A DNA stretch of 16,286 nt from an uncultured Flavobacteriales bacterium (GCA_946886545.1 CAMPIU010000017.1:1-16286); one strand, 5' to 3'; shown: positions 9,157-16,286, numbered from the stretch's first letter. Notes: generated by a model from the sequence alone, not told the origin. Translations and numbers: made by a program.

Positions 9157-9972
9157 ATGTCATGCAACTATAGAATCGTTTTAGTAACGGATGGAGGATC
9201 AGACGCCTTACTTGTCCCAATTGTTGGGTTAAGTGCTTTGTCGCGCCGTATCCATGCAGTTGACATTGACAAATCCCTTTATAACTGGATTGATTTATTG
9301 GTTGCTTCCGGTGATAGTGTTTTATTGGCGAGCCTTCTGGCAAAACAGGAAATCTCTTTAATAGAAGAATTGGGATCATTGGAGAAATTGCTTCGATATC
9401 AGAATAATGGCTACAGCAAAGAGATGGTTTCCCGTTTGTTTGATGAAGAAGATACCTTATTTGCATTGAGAAAACATTTTTTGTTCATGACCTATGATGT
9501 CGATTCCGATGAGTTGTTTCATTTTTCAGATAGCAGACCAACCCAGCAATCCATAAAATTAGATTCTGTTTTAAAAGCCTGTATGGGCAATCCCAATGAG
9601 CAGCAGTTCATTAAATTGGGTTACAGAAGATTGATGAATGCAAGTCAATTTGCCCCGAATCCTATTTTACAAGCCATGCATTACGCGGATTGCCTGTACC
9701 AGGATGATTCGGTTGTAATCGTGAGCATTGGTTCGGGAAAACACAAGGATGCAGATTTGGAGCAACAATTCTCGGAACAAGCCCAGTTGCAATTTGAAGA
9801 AGAATTGCGCAAACATAAGAAATGGCATTATTTCAGATTTGATCCCGAATTTGAAAGAGATGACTCCATGGAAACCAAGATCGAAAAGACACGCAACTAC
9901 TTTGAAGATGAGGCTCCCAATATGGATCGCTTGCTGCGCCTGATGGAAATTAAATCCGGGAAATTGGTTTAA
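9157..9972 (+). CDS. Patatin-like protein lacking the catalytic Ser-Asp dyad (probable pseudoenzyme)
   Basis: A 271-residue product, no signal peptide. I align it to patatin-like phospholipases by eye. VTDGGSDALLVPIVGL (10-25) falls on the oxyanion segment DGGGIRGLIP. IDLLVASGDSVLLASLLA (45-62) falls on DLIVGTSTGGLLAL. FLFMTYDVDSDELFHF (108-123) falls on the LxxTAYDLDTGE strand. KACMGNPNEQQF (140-151) falls on ARATSAAPTYF. RLMNASQFAPNPILQAM (158-174) falls on VDGGLFANNPALLAL. VVIVSIGSGK (186-195) falls on ILVVSLGTGK. The nucleophile Ser position is Gly52, the catalytic Asp position is Asn161, and the glycine-rich loop is altered. The order and spacing of six segments support the fold; the missing dyad argues against lipid hydrolysis. 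It stands alone between the M23 gene and the bamD operon. A weak -33/-7 pair (TTTG 9121-9124, TAAATTGC 9145-9152) precedes it. Confidence 0.72.
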   Translation: MSCNYRIVLVTDGGSDALLVPIVGLSALSRRIHAVDIDKSLYNWIDLLVASGDSVLLASLLAKQEISLIEELGSLEKLLRYQNNGYSKEMVSRLFDEEDTLFALRKHFLFMTYDVDSDELFHFSDSRPTQQSIKLDSVLKACMGNPNEQQFIKLGYRRLMNASQFAPNPILQAMHYADCLYQDDSVVIVSIGSGKHKDADLEQQFSEQAQLQFEEELRKHKKWHYFRFDPEFERDDSMETKIEKTRNYFEDEAPNMDRLLRLMEIKSGKLV

Positions 9973-10006
9973 AAATGCAAAATCGCTTAAGGTTAACAAC
10001 TATTCG

Positions 10007-10019
10007 GAATTCGTAATTC
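10007..10019. repeat. Intergenic AATTCG repeat, copy 4 (upstream of bamD)
   Basis: GAATTCGTAATTC, with GAATT and AATTC arms around CGT. It shares AATTCGTAATT with the nrnA copy and TTCGTAATTC with the ligA and dapA copies. Confidence 0.6.
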
Positions 10020-10055
10020 TTTTGTTAAGATTTCAGAAACAATATTTCAAGGAAG

Positions 10056-10085
10056 TTTGCCGTTATGCTATTTCTCCTATTTTTG
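10056..10085 (+). promoter_or_regulatory. Promoter of the bamD-rpoZ-coaBC-porD-recN operon
   Basis: TTTG (10056-10059), an 18-nt spacer, then TATTTTTG (10078-10085). Both boxes match the Bacteroidota consensus exactly at ideal spacing, the best promoter in the window. The -7 box ends 5 nt before the bamD ATG at 10091, so transcription would begin at or next to the start codon. This also argues against the TTG start at 10022. Confidence 0.6.
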
Positions 10086-10090
10086 TCGTC

Positions 10091-10885
10091 ATGAAATGGA
10101 TTTTCTTAATTCTCACTATAGTAACGCTTGGTAGCTGTAATTCATATAACCGCATTTTAAAATCGGATGACTATGAGGCTAAATTCAATGAAGCGAATCG
10201 CTTATATGATGCTGAAAAGTATGAAAGATGTGTGGGCTTGTATGAACAGGTTTATCAACGTAGTCCGAGATCCCCGCAAGGAGAAGTTGCTTTTTACAGG
10301 TTAGGAAAAGCATGTTTTGCTGTGGAAGATTGGTATTTGGCGAGTTATTACCTGGCGGCTTTTCAAACGAAGTTTCCATATTCCCCGAAAGTAGAGGAAA
10401 CGATGTTCCTGGCTGCTGTTTGTGCTGTGCAAAATAGTCCTGAAGTGTCATTGGATCAGCATGAAACGGAAGTTGCTTTGAATGAATTACAAGGCTTTGT
10501 AACCCGTTTTCCAAATTCGGAATTGCTGGATACCTGTAATTTAATTATGGATAAGTTGCGTTTCAAATTGGAAACAAAGGATATGATGACGGTGAGACTG
10601 TATTCTAAAACGGAAAATTACCGGGCTGCTGTAGTCAGTGGAGAACAATTTTTAGATAATTATCCAAGATCGATCTACAGGGAAGAAGCATGGGCAATTT
10701 TGATCAGAAATTCCTATCATTTGGCAAGCAATAGTGTTGATTCGAAAATCGAAGAGCGAATTGAAAAAACAAATGAGCGATTTAACATTTTTCTTGTAGA
10801 ATTCCCAAATTCAGACTATCTTCGCGAATTCGAAGGGTATATTGAAAAATTGAAAAAAGTCAACATTCCCGTATCTAACAAGTAA
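10091..10885 (+). CDS. bamD: Outer membrane protein assembly factor BamD
   Basis: Lipoprotein of the BAM complex, which inserts beta-barrel proteins into the outer membrane. The 264-residue product starts with a lipoprotein signal (MKWIFLILTIVTLGSC, lipidated Cys16), followed by NSYNRILKSDDYEAKFNEANRLYD. It continues with TPR-like helical repeats: YDAEKYERCVGLYEQVYQ, FYRLGKACFAVEDWYLASYY, and later ALNELQGFVTRFPNSELLD and FNIFLVEFPNSDYLREFEG. Length and repeats fit BamD of Bacteroidota. Extending to a TTG at 10022 would put 23 residues before the signal peptide, so the ATG is preferred. It is the first gene of a five-gene cluster, with the next start 13 nt after its stop. Confidence 0.93.
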   Translation: MKWIFLILTIVTLGSCNSYNRILKSDDYEAKFNEANRLYDAEKYERCVGLYEQVYQRSPRSPQGEVAFYRLGKACFAVEDWYLASYYLAAFQTKFPYSPKVEETMFLAAVCAVQNSPEVSLDQHETEVALNELQGFVTRFPNSELLDTCNLIMDKLRFKLETKDMMTVRLYSKTENYRAAVVSGEQFLDNYPRSIYREEAWAILIRNSYHLASNSVDSKIEERIEKTNERFNIFLVEFPNSDYLREFEGYIEKLKKVNIPVSNK

Positions 10886-10898
10886 ATAAATAGAAGAA

Positions 10899-11216
10899 AT
10901 GAGCTTCAAAAACAACAATGCTGAGCGTTCAACAGTTACGCGTGATACAATAGATTTAGAACAAACAACAGGTAATATCTATGAATCAATTGTAGTATTG
11001 TCTAAGAGAGCAAATCAGATTAGCTCTTCAATGAAAGAAGAATTGACTGCTAAATTGCAGGAGTTTGCTTCGTCAACGGATAATTTGGAAGAGATCTTCG
11101 AAAACCGTGAGCAAATTGAAATCTCTCGCTTTTATGAGAAACTTCCTAAACCGGTTGCTGTTGCAATTGAAGAGTTGAAAGAAGGACAAATCTATACTAG
11201 AAAAAATCAAGAGTAA
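10899..11216 (+). CDS. rpoZ: RNA polymerase omega-like subunit (Bacteroidota RpoZ/Rpb6 type)
   Basis: A small, 105-residue protein expected to support assembly of the RNA polymerase core around the beta-prime subunit. The central segment GNIYESIVVLSKRANQISSSMKEEL corresponds to the omega helices, with the conserved basic-Ala pattern (KRANQI). The C-terminal part has EEIFENREQIEISRFYEKLPKP, typical of the Bacteroidota version. Position between bamD and coaBC is the usual one in this phylum. Sequence similarity to proteobacterial omega is low, so the call rests on the short motif plus context. Gaps to neighbours are 13 and 12 nt. Confidence 0.82.
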   Translation: MSFKNNNAERSTVTRDTIDLEQTTGNIYESIVVLSKRANQISSSMKEELTAKLQEFASSTDNLEEIFENREQIEISRFYEKLPKPVAVAIEELKEGQIYTRKNQE

Positions 11217-11228
11217 TCTAAACTCGAT

Positions 11229-12440
11229 ATGTCTTTGGAGGGGAAAAAGATTCTGGTTGGTGTTACTGGCGGAATCGCAGCGTATAAAATTGCTTCCTTC
11301 GTAAGATTATTAAAGAAACAAGGGGCAGAGGTCAGATGTATGATGACTCCTGCCTCTTCTGATTTTATAACACCGCTAACACTTTCTACCTTATCGGAAT
11401 CTCCGGTTGGAATTGAATTTTATAATTCCAAAACAGGTGAATGGACAAACCATGTGGAATGGGCTCTCTGGGCAGATGTCATGATCTTCGCACCGGTTAC
11501 CGCAAATTCACTGGCTAAAATGGCCCATGGCTTTTCCGATAACTTCCTTCTGGCTACTTATTTAAGTGCAAAATGTCCTGTTTTTATTGCTCCTGCGATG
11601 GATTTGGATATGTATCAGCATCAAACTACAAAAGATAATCTTTCACGACTGGAATCCTTTGGCAATACCATCATTCCTGCTGAAAGCGGTTTTCTTGCAA
11701 GTGGCTTGGAAGGTCAGGGGAGAATGGCAGAACCTGAAGTATTGGTGCAGTATCTTCAGGATCATTTTTATGCGGATTCCAGGTTTTCGGGCAAACATTT
11801 TCTAATTACTGCCGGACCAACCTATGAGGCAATTGATCCCGTCCGCTTCATTGGAAACCATTCTTCCGGAAAAATGGGTTTTGCTCTGGCAGAAGCTCTT
11901 GCAGCTTTAGGAGGAGAGGTTATTCTGGTAACAGGACCAAGCAACCTGAATGTGAAGCATAAACAGATCCGGGTGCTTCGCGTAACTTCGGCATTGGAAA
12001 TGTTAAATGCTGTGCAGGAAAACTGGAGCAAAGCCGATATCGGGATATTTGCTTCTGCAGTTGCAGATTATCGACCTGCTGTAGTGGAAAACCAGAAAAT
12101 CAAAAAGACGGAAGATCAGCTTCAGATTTTACTGGAGAAGAATCCGGATATTCTATCCTGGGCTTCTTCCAACAGATCTGCTCCATCTGATCAGAAGGTC
12201 GTTGGATTTGCTTTGGAGACGCAAAACGGCATAGAATATGCTAAAGGAAAACTCGAGAAAAAGAAATTGGACGCAATCATATTGAACGAAATGGGAGAAC
12301 CCGGAGTAGGTTTCGGAACAGATACGAATTCGGTAAAAGTGCTGTTTAAAAACAATAAAATGCGTAGTTTTGAGTTACAGTCAAAGCAAGAATTAGCTTT
12401 CTCTTTGTTGAATGAATTGATGAATAATCTATATGAATAA
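11229..12440 (+). CDS. coaBC: Bifunctional phosphopantothenoylcysteine decarboxylase / phosphopantothenate-cysteine ligase
   Basis: Catalyses two successive steps of coenzyme A synthesis: CoaB joins cysteine to 4'-phosphopantothenate, and CoaC, a flavoprotein, decarboxylates the product. The 403-residue length is normal. The N-terminal CoaC domain (1-180) has GVTGGIAAYK and catalytic His75 (NHVEWALWAD). The C-terminal CoaB domain (about 187-403) begins FLITAGPTYEAIDPVRFIGN and includes SSGKMGFALAEALA, ASAVADYRPA and KIKK. By position against E. coli Dfp, Asn125 (PxMN motif) is Asp (PAMDLDMY) and the reductive Cys158 (ACGD motif) is Ser158 (LASGLEGQGRMAEPE). Its last 8 nt overlap the porD start, so the two are probably coupled. 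Confidence 0.96.
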   Translation: MSLEGKKILVGVTGGIAAYKIASFVRLLKKQGAEVRCMMTPASSDFITPLTLSTLSESPVGIEFYNSKTGEWTNHVEWALWADVMIFAPVTANSLAKMAHGFSDNFLLATYLSAKCPVFIAPAMDLDMYQHQTTKDNLSRLESFGNTIIPAESGFLASGLEGQGRMAEPEVLVQYLQDHFYADSRFSGKHFLITAGPTYEAIDPVRFIGNHSSGKMGFALAEALAALGGEVILVTGPSNLNVKHKQIRVLRVTSALEMLNAVQENWSKADIGIFASAVADYRPAVVENQKIKKTEDQLQILLEKNPDILSWASSNRSAPSDQKVVGFALETQNGIEYAKGKLEKKKLDAIILNEMGEPGVGFGTDTNSVKVLFKNNKMRSFELQSKQELAFSLLNELMNNLYE

Positions 12441-13332
12441 AATTCTAACCCTCGTCTTTTTGGCTCTTATAACAAGAGGATATTCCCAGGAATTGAATTG
12501 CCAGGTTTCACTTATTACGAATATCAAAACAGAAGTGACCTCAGCTGAAACAGAACTGTTCGATCAATTGAAGCAGTTAGTTACCGAATTGATGAACAAT
12601 ACTCAATGGACAAATGAAAAGTTCAAGGTTGAGGAACGAATCAATTGCCAATTGCAGCTGCAGATCAATACAATTAACAACGGCGCGTTTACCGGATCCA
12701 TACAGGTGCAGTCGAGCAGACCGGTTTACAATGGCTCATATAATACAACCTTGTTTAATTTTCAGGATGATAATCTGGATTTCACTTATACAAGAAACAG
12801 TCAGCTGATTTATTCAAAAAATCAGTTTAGAGACAATCTTTCATCTATCCTTGCATTTTACGCTTATTACATCATTGCACTGGATTTTGATTCGTTTTCA
12901 AAAGAGGGAGGAACCAAATATTTTCAGGAAGCACAACAAATCGTTACGAATGCTCAAACTTCTCCCGGTAAAGGATGGAAGTCAAATGAACAGGGAAAGA
13001 AAAACCGCTACTGGTTGGTTGAAAATGCCCTTCAGCAATTATTTGAGCCGTTAAGAGAAACTTATTACGAATACCATCGCTTGGGAATGGACCACATGTA
13101 TGATAAACCCGAAGAAGCGAAAAAAGCAATATACAACACTCTGGATAAACTTTCAAAGGTTTCGGCAGCACGCCCGAATACAATTAACATCATCAATTTT
13201 GCTTATTGTAAGTTGAATGAATTGAAGAATTTGTACTCTACTGCAAAGCCTGAAGAAAAAACGCAGATAGTGACTGTGTTGAAAAAAATCGACCCGGCAA
13301 ATTCTACCAAATACGAAGAAATTTTGAACTGA
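12433..13332 (+). CDS. porD: DUF4835 protein, PorD-like (type IX secretion associated)
   Basis: A 299-residue secreted protein with a signal peptide (MNKILTLVFLALITRGYSQ). The mature chain starts ELNCQVSLITNIKTEVTSAETELFDQLKQLVTELMNNTQWT, the hallmark opening of DUF4835. It continues with QVQSSRPVYNGSYNTTLFNF, the aromatic FYAYYIIALDFDSFSKEGG stretch and GMDHMYDKPEEAKKAI. The family is found in Bacteroidota and has been called PorD in connection with the type IX secretion system; its exact role is not visible from sequence. Position between coaBC and recN is characteristic. It overlaps coaBC by 8 nt and recN by 1 nt (TGATG), so all three are likely coupled. The symbol is by family name and less certain than the family itself. 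Confidence 0.88.
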   Translation: MNKILTLVFLALITRGYSQELNCQVSLITNIKTEVTSAETELFDQLKQLVTELMNNTQWTNEKFKVEERINCQLQLQINTINNGAFTGSIQVQSSRPVYNGSYNTTLFNFQDDNLDFTYTRNSQLIYSKNQFRDNLSSILAFYAYYIIALDFDSFSKEGGTKYFQEAQQIVTNAQTSPGKGWKSNEQGKKNRYWLVENALQQLFEPLRETYYEYHRLGMDHMYDKPEEAKKAIYNTLDKLSKVSAARPNTINIINFAYCKLNELKNLYSTAKPEEKTQIVTVLKKIDPANSTKYEEILN

Positions 13333-14978
13333 TGCTGAAATCCCTTTCTGTTCAGAATTTTGCGTTAATTGAGCATATTTCCCTTCAGTTCCATGATGGG
13401 TTACATGTGATTACAGGTGAAACAGGATCCGGGAAATCCATCTTATTGGGAGCCTTAAATTTAATCCTTGGAGAACGCTCCGATTTTTCTGTAATCCGAA
13501 ACCCGGAAAAAAAAACCATTGTTGAAGCAGTATTTCAATTAAATCCGGATTTCAAAGAATGGTTCATCAAAGAAGATATTGATTGGGAACCTGAAACAGT
13601 GATCAGGAGAGAAATTACAAGCCAGGGTAAATCGCGCTCGTTTATTAACGATACTCCGGTGCAGTTGAATCAGCTAAAAGAACTGACTGAGCAACTGGTT
13701 TACATCCATTCGCAACACGAAACCCTGGAAATTAAAAAGACCCGCTTTCAGTTTGATTTATTGGATTCTTATGCAGATAGTTTGGGGCTTGCTCAAAATG
13801 TAGCATCTGTTTTTTATGGGATTCAGCGATTAAAAGCAACAAAAGAGCAATTGGAATCATCCAAATCAAACCAATTGCAGGAGTTGGATTATATCCGCTT
13901 TCAGTTAAACGAAATTGAGCAATTGAATTTAGATCAGGTTGATTATGCTGCGTTGGAAAATGACTTTAATAAGTTGTCGAAACTGGACGAGTTGAAAGAA
14001 GCTTATTCTTCGATTATTCAGGCAATAGACCAGGAAAGCGGAGCAACTGACCTGCTTCGAAGATTAAAAGCCCATATTGACAAATGGAAAAGTGCAGATG
14101 CTGATCTGAATGCGATTGCTGTCAGATTACACGATGTGATAGCCGAATTAGAAGATATTTCAAGGGATTCCGACAGGCAATTGAATCAATTGGAAGGTGA
14201 TCCCGAAGCCTTATTCCGTTTAACCGAATCATTGGATGAATTCAATAAAATCTTAAATAAACATCATTTCTCCACTCAGGAAGAATTAAGCAATTATTAC
14301 AGTACGCTTGAAAATAAGCTGAACGAATTTAACTTCTCTGATGAGCGAATTGCAGAATTGGCAAAGGAAATTGATGAAAAAGAGAAGGAATTGAGTGGAT
14401 TATCCGCTAAGTTGTTTGAAAAACGCTCAACGGTTATTCCAAGACTTGAAAGCTATTTGCTGGAATTGTTGAGTGAAATGAAGATGGAGCATTCCAGTTT
14501 CCGGATTTTACTCACCCGTTCTGAAAAACCGGATTCCAACGGAGGAATGTCGATCCAGATTCTGTTTTCGGCGAATAAAGGTTTGGAATTGAAACCCATT
14601 GAAAAAGCAGCAAGCGGCGGGGAATTATCGCGTGTGATGTTAGCTATTCAATTGATCATGAGCGAGAAAAAATCCCTTCCGACCTTAATCCTGGATGAGA
14701 TCGATACGGGAGTTTCCGGTGAAGTGGCTTTGAGAATGGGAAAATTACTCAAGCAAATGGGAAAACACCTACAGGTCTTTGCAATTACCCATTTACCCCA
14801 AGTTGCCGCGAAAGGAGATTACCATTTTGAAGTCTCCAAATCACATGAAAACAGTCAAACAATTTCTCAGATCCATCAGTTGAGCAATGCAGAAAGGATA
14901 GAAGCACTTGCAAAATTGATTTCCGGAGAGCAGGTAACAGATCTGGCACGCTCCTCAGCGATTGAACTCATGAATTAA
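13332..14978 (+). CDS. recN: DNA repair protein RecN
   Basis: SMC-like ATPase acting early in double-strand break repair, where it holds or tethers DNA ends for RecA-dependent recombination. The 548-residue product is full length. Walker A is at 29-36 (GETGSGKS). The coiled-coil arms lie about 160-380, interrupted by a globular part and rich in Lys, Glu and Leu. The ABC signature ASGGELSRVMLAIQ and Walker B TLILDEIDTGVSG are followed by the H-loop ITHLPQVAA. The start is fixed by the TGATG overlap with porD and the classical MLKSLSVQNFALIE opening. Last gene of the bamD operon; the gap after it holds an AT-rich repeat but no strong terminator. Confidence 0.97.
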   Translation: MLKSLSVQNFALIEHISLQFHDGLHVITGETGSGKSILLGALNLILGERSDFSVIRNPEKKTIVEAVFQLNPDFKEWFIKEDIDWEPETVIRREITSQGKSRSFINDTPVQLNQLKELTEQLVYIHSQHETLEIKKTRFQFDLLDSYADSLGLAQNVASVFYGIQRLKATKEQLESSKSNQLQELDYIRFQLNEIEQLNLDQVDYAALENDFNKLSKLDELKEAYSSIIQAIDQESGATDLLRRLKAHIDKWKSADADLNAIAVRLHDVIAELEDISRDSDRQLNQLEGDPEALFRLTESLDEFNKILNKHHFSTQEELSNYYSTLENKLNEFNFSDERIAELAKEIDEKEKELSGLSAKLFEKRSTVIPRLESYLLELLSEMKMEHSSFRILLTRSEKPDSNGGMSIQILFSANKGLELKPIEKAASGGELSRVMLAIQLIMSEKKSLPTLILDEIDTGVSGEVALRMGKLLKQMGKHLQVFAITHLPQVAAKGDYHFEVSKSHENSQTISQIHQLSNAERIEALAKLISGEQVTDLARSSAIELMN

Positions 14979-14991
14979 AAGGCGCTTCTCA

Positions 14992-15010
14992 ATTTTACAT
15001 TTTCAATTTT
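14992..15010. repeat. AT-rich dispersed repeat after recN
   Basis: ATTTTACATTTTCAATTTT, 19 nt identical to 7992-8010 and nearly the complement of 7922-7940. It begins 13 nt after the recN stop and runs on into TCAATTC. It has the sequence but not the paired arm seen after the FKBP operon. Confidence 0.6.
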
Positions 15011-15093
15011 CAATTCAAACTTGGTGAATTATCTAACAAATAAACAACCCTCGACATTTCTTTCCGTATCTTTACTAAATAAACTTCAGGATT

Positions 15094-15456
15094 ATGTTTA
15101 AAATTGTTTGGTTAACACTTTCACTGGCTACTACCGGTTTTACTTCTGAGACTGCAATTTCCGAGCAATCGGTCTATTCAAATTCAGGTGAGGTAATTAA
15201 AATGCGTATTCAAGGTCATAAAGTAAGTTGCCAACCGGGTTCTGACGAGGTCAAAGAGTGCTATTTGGTTCAAAAAGAAGCGAGTATTGGCAAGGAAAAC
15301 TGGGAGGTTTTGCAGCAGCCGATTGAAGGATTTGATTTCGAAGAAGGATATACTTATGATTTGATTGTCAAGGTAGAGGTTTTACAAGATAAAACAGGAC
15401 CGGATAGATTCAAACATACCTTAGTTCAAATAATTTCGAAAATCAAGGAGTCATAA
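15094..15456 (+). CDS. DUF4377 domain protein, secreted
   Basis: A 120-residue product with an N-terminal export signal (about 1-21, MFKIVWLTLSLATTGFTSETA) lacking a lipobox. The rest matches DUF4377 as I remember it: a first strand with VSCQPG, a second Cys in KECYLVQKE (Cys46 and Cys56, possibly a disulfide), W-x-x-LQQPIEGFDFEEGYTYDLIVKVEVL, and a closing strand HTLVQIISKI. DUF4377 often occurs in periplasmic proteins and near META-domain proteins, and its function is unknown. A near -7 match (TATCTTTA, 15067-15074) precedes the ATG. The DUF423 gene starts 25 nt later, so cotranscription is possible. Confidence 0.82.
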   Translation: MFKIVWLTLSLATTGFTSETAISEQSVYSNSGEVIKMRIQGHKVSCQPGSDEVKECYLVQKEASIGKENWEVLQQPIEGFDFEEGYTYDLIVKVEVLQDKTGPDRFKHTLVQIISKIKES

Positions 15457-15481
15457 TTGTTTTTTCTCCTATATTTAAATC

Positions 15482-15877
15482 ATGGAGAAAAAATGGATAG
15501 TAACAGGTCTTGTATTAATCATCACTGCAATTATTTTAGGAGCATTCGGGGCTCACGGATTAAAAAGAGTAACTTCGGATGAAGCTATTTTAACTGCTTT
15601 TGATACCGCTACAAAGTATCAATTTTTTCAAGGTTTGGGCTTTCTTATTATTCCCTTCGTAATTGCTCGTTTTACTATTCATGGAAAAGCAATTTTCATT
15701 TTAATGTTACTTGGCACTATTTTCTTTTCAGGAAGTATTTATGGTTTAACTTATTCAAAAGTTCATACAAGCGGATCCATGTCAAAAGTCTTTGGCCCGG
15801 TAACCCCAATTGGAGGACTTTTAATGATTTTAGCTTGGACCTGGCTGTTAATTCAAGTAATCCGCTCCCGTAATTGA
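15482..15877 (+). CDS. DUF423 family inner membrane protein
   Basis: A 131-residue protein with four predicted membrane helices: about 5-24 (WIVTGLVLIITAIILGAFGA), 49-65, 70-92 (IFILMLLGTIFFSGSIYGLT) and 105-127. The GAFGAHGLKR motif after helix 1, the YQFFQGLG segment and PIGGLLMILAW near the end identify the DUF423 (YwdK/YgdD-like) family, whose function is not established. Length is typical. Its stop overlaps the next start by one base (TGATG), which couples it to the metallohydrolase gene. Confidence 0.92.
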   Translation: MEKKWIVTGLVLIITAIILGAFGAHGLKRVTSDEAILTAFDTATKYQFFQGLGFLIIPFVIARFTIHGKAIFILMLLGTIFFSGSIYGLTYSKVHTSGSMSKVFGPVTPIGGLLMILAWTWLLIQVIRSRN

Positions 15878-16286
15878 TGAAGTTTTCCGCAACGATATTA
15901 GGTTCTGGAACATCGCAGGGAATTCCGGTAATTGCTTGTGGGTGTCATGTTTGTACTTCTGAAAAAACAGAAGACAACCGTTTGCGTTGTTCCGTTTTGC
16001 TCGAAATTGACGGTAAGAATTATGTAATCGATGCCGGTCCGGACTTTAGACAGCAAATGCTGAAATTTAAAGTGAAGAGTTTGGAAGCCGTTTTGTTCAC
16101 TCATGAACACAAAGATCACATGGCCGGTTTAGACGATGTGAGAGCCTTTAATTTCATAGAGAGAAGGGATATGGACATTTATTGTTCTAAGGCTGTAGAA
16201 ACAGCATTGAGACGTGAATATCACTATGCTTTCGAAGAAGATAAATATCGCGGGCTTCCCGAAGTGACTCTTATTCATAGTGTAAT
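15877..16286 (+). CDS. Metallo-beta-lactamase-fold hydrolase, PhnP-like (5' part)
   Basis: Translation from the ATG at 15877 stays open to the window edge, 136 complete codons; the 3' end is missing. It opens MKFSATILGSGTSQGIPVIACGC, with Cys21, Cys23 and Cys26, the same positions as the structural zinc ligands of E. coli PhnP. The active-site motif THEHKDH (His76, His78, Asp80, His81) would bind two metals. PhnP is a cyclic phosphodiesterase of the C-P lyase pathway. Bacteroidota have homologues outside phosphonate clusters, and no phosphonate gene is seen here, so substrate is open (cyclic phosphodiester or nucleotide are candidates). It overlaps the DUF423 gene by one base. Confidence 0.88.
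   Translation, partial: MKFSATILGSGTSQGIPVIACGCHVCTSEKTEDNRLRCSVLLEIDGKNYVIDAGPDFRQQMLKFKVKSLEAVLFTHEHKDHMAGLDDVRAFNFIERRDMDIYCSKAVETALRREYHYAFEEDKYRGLPEVTLIHSV

Noticed and set aside
9667..9999. Minus-strand reading frame of 110 codons opposite the patatin-like gene
   Set aside because: Complement of a frame with clear patatin-family segments; nothing recognisable in its product.
10022..10090. TTG start extending BamD by 23 residues
   Set aside because: It would bury the lipoprotein signal peptide inside the protein and lies upstream of the strong promoter.
15898..16119. Minus-strand reading frame opposite the last gene
   Set aside because: The plus strand carries the PhnP-like gene with Cys21, Cys23, Cys26 and the HEHKDH motif.

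Overview
The window looks like chromosomal core genome from a Bacteroidota bacterium, most likely order Flavobacteriales (a Fluviicola/Crocinitomicaceae-like genome would fit, by inference only). The reasons are AT-rich DNA, weak or absent Shine-Dalgarno sequences, several matches to the Bacteroidota promoter pattern (TTTG or TTCG, about 18-19 nt, then TAnnTTTG), many signal peptides ending in 'AQ' or lipoboxes, and gene blocks typical of this phylum: DHH phosphoesterase followed by FKBP lipoproteins, and bamD - rpoZ-like - coaBC - DUF4835/porD - recN. No tRNA, rRNA, CRISPR array, insertion sequence or phage gene was seen.

Layout. 1-122 is probably the 3' end of an upstream gene. After an intergenic region with palindromes and a good promoter comes ligA (299-2311, NAD+-dependent DNA ligase). 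It converges, with a 9-nt overlap, on an unknown minus-strand gene (2303-2749) that carries a hexanucleotide repeat encoding Glu-Asn dipeptides. A 300-nt divergent intergenic region with an 11-bp-phased repeat array leads to dapA (3050-3925, lysine/diaminopimelate synthesis). Then follow an unknown lipoprotein (4051-4914) and an unknown secreted protein (4925-5395), closed by a perfect 46-bp palindrome that should act as a terminator.

From 5541 to 7929 three overlapping genes form an operon: an NrnA-type DHH phosphoesterase, a GldI-like single-domain FKBP lipoprotein and a two-domain FKBP lipoprotein. After a long imperfect hairpin come a secreted M23/LysM peptidoglycan hydrolase (8116-9069) and a lone gene (9157-9972) that I read as a patatin-like phospholipase fold with both catalytic positions replaced, a pseudoenzyme. 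This is the most unusual gene in the window.

10091-14978 is a tightly packed operon: BamD (outer-membrane protein assembly), an omega-like RNA polymerase subunit, CoaBC (coenzyme A synthesis), DUF4835/PorD (type IX secretion associated) and RecN (double-strand break repair). The last part holds a DUF4377 protein, a DUF423 membrane protein and the 5' part of a PhnP-like metallo-beta-lactamase-fold hydrolase that runs off the window.

Themes: much of the gene content serves the cell envelope (BamD, PorD, FKBP lipoproteins, M23 peptidase, lipoproteins), mixed with housekeeping genes. Two families of short AT-rich repeats sit between genes: an 'AATTCGTAATT' family directly upstream of four genes or operons, and an 'ATTTTACATTTTCAATTTT' family at gene ends. 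No mobile or defence system was found; the interest lies in the degenerate patatin, the degraded FKBP sites, the altered CoaC residues and the intergenic repeats.
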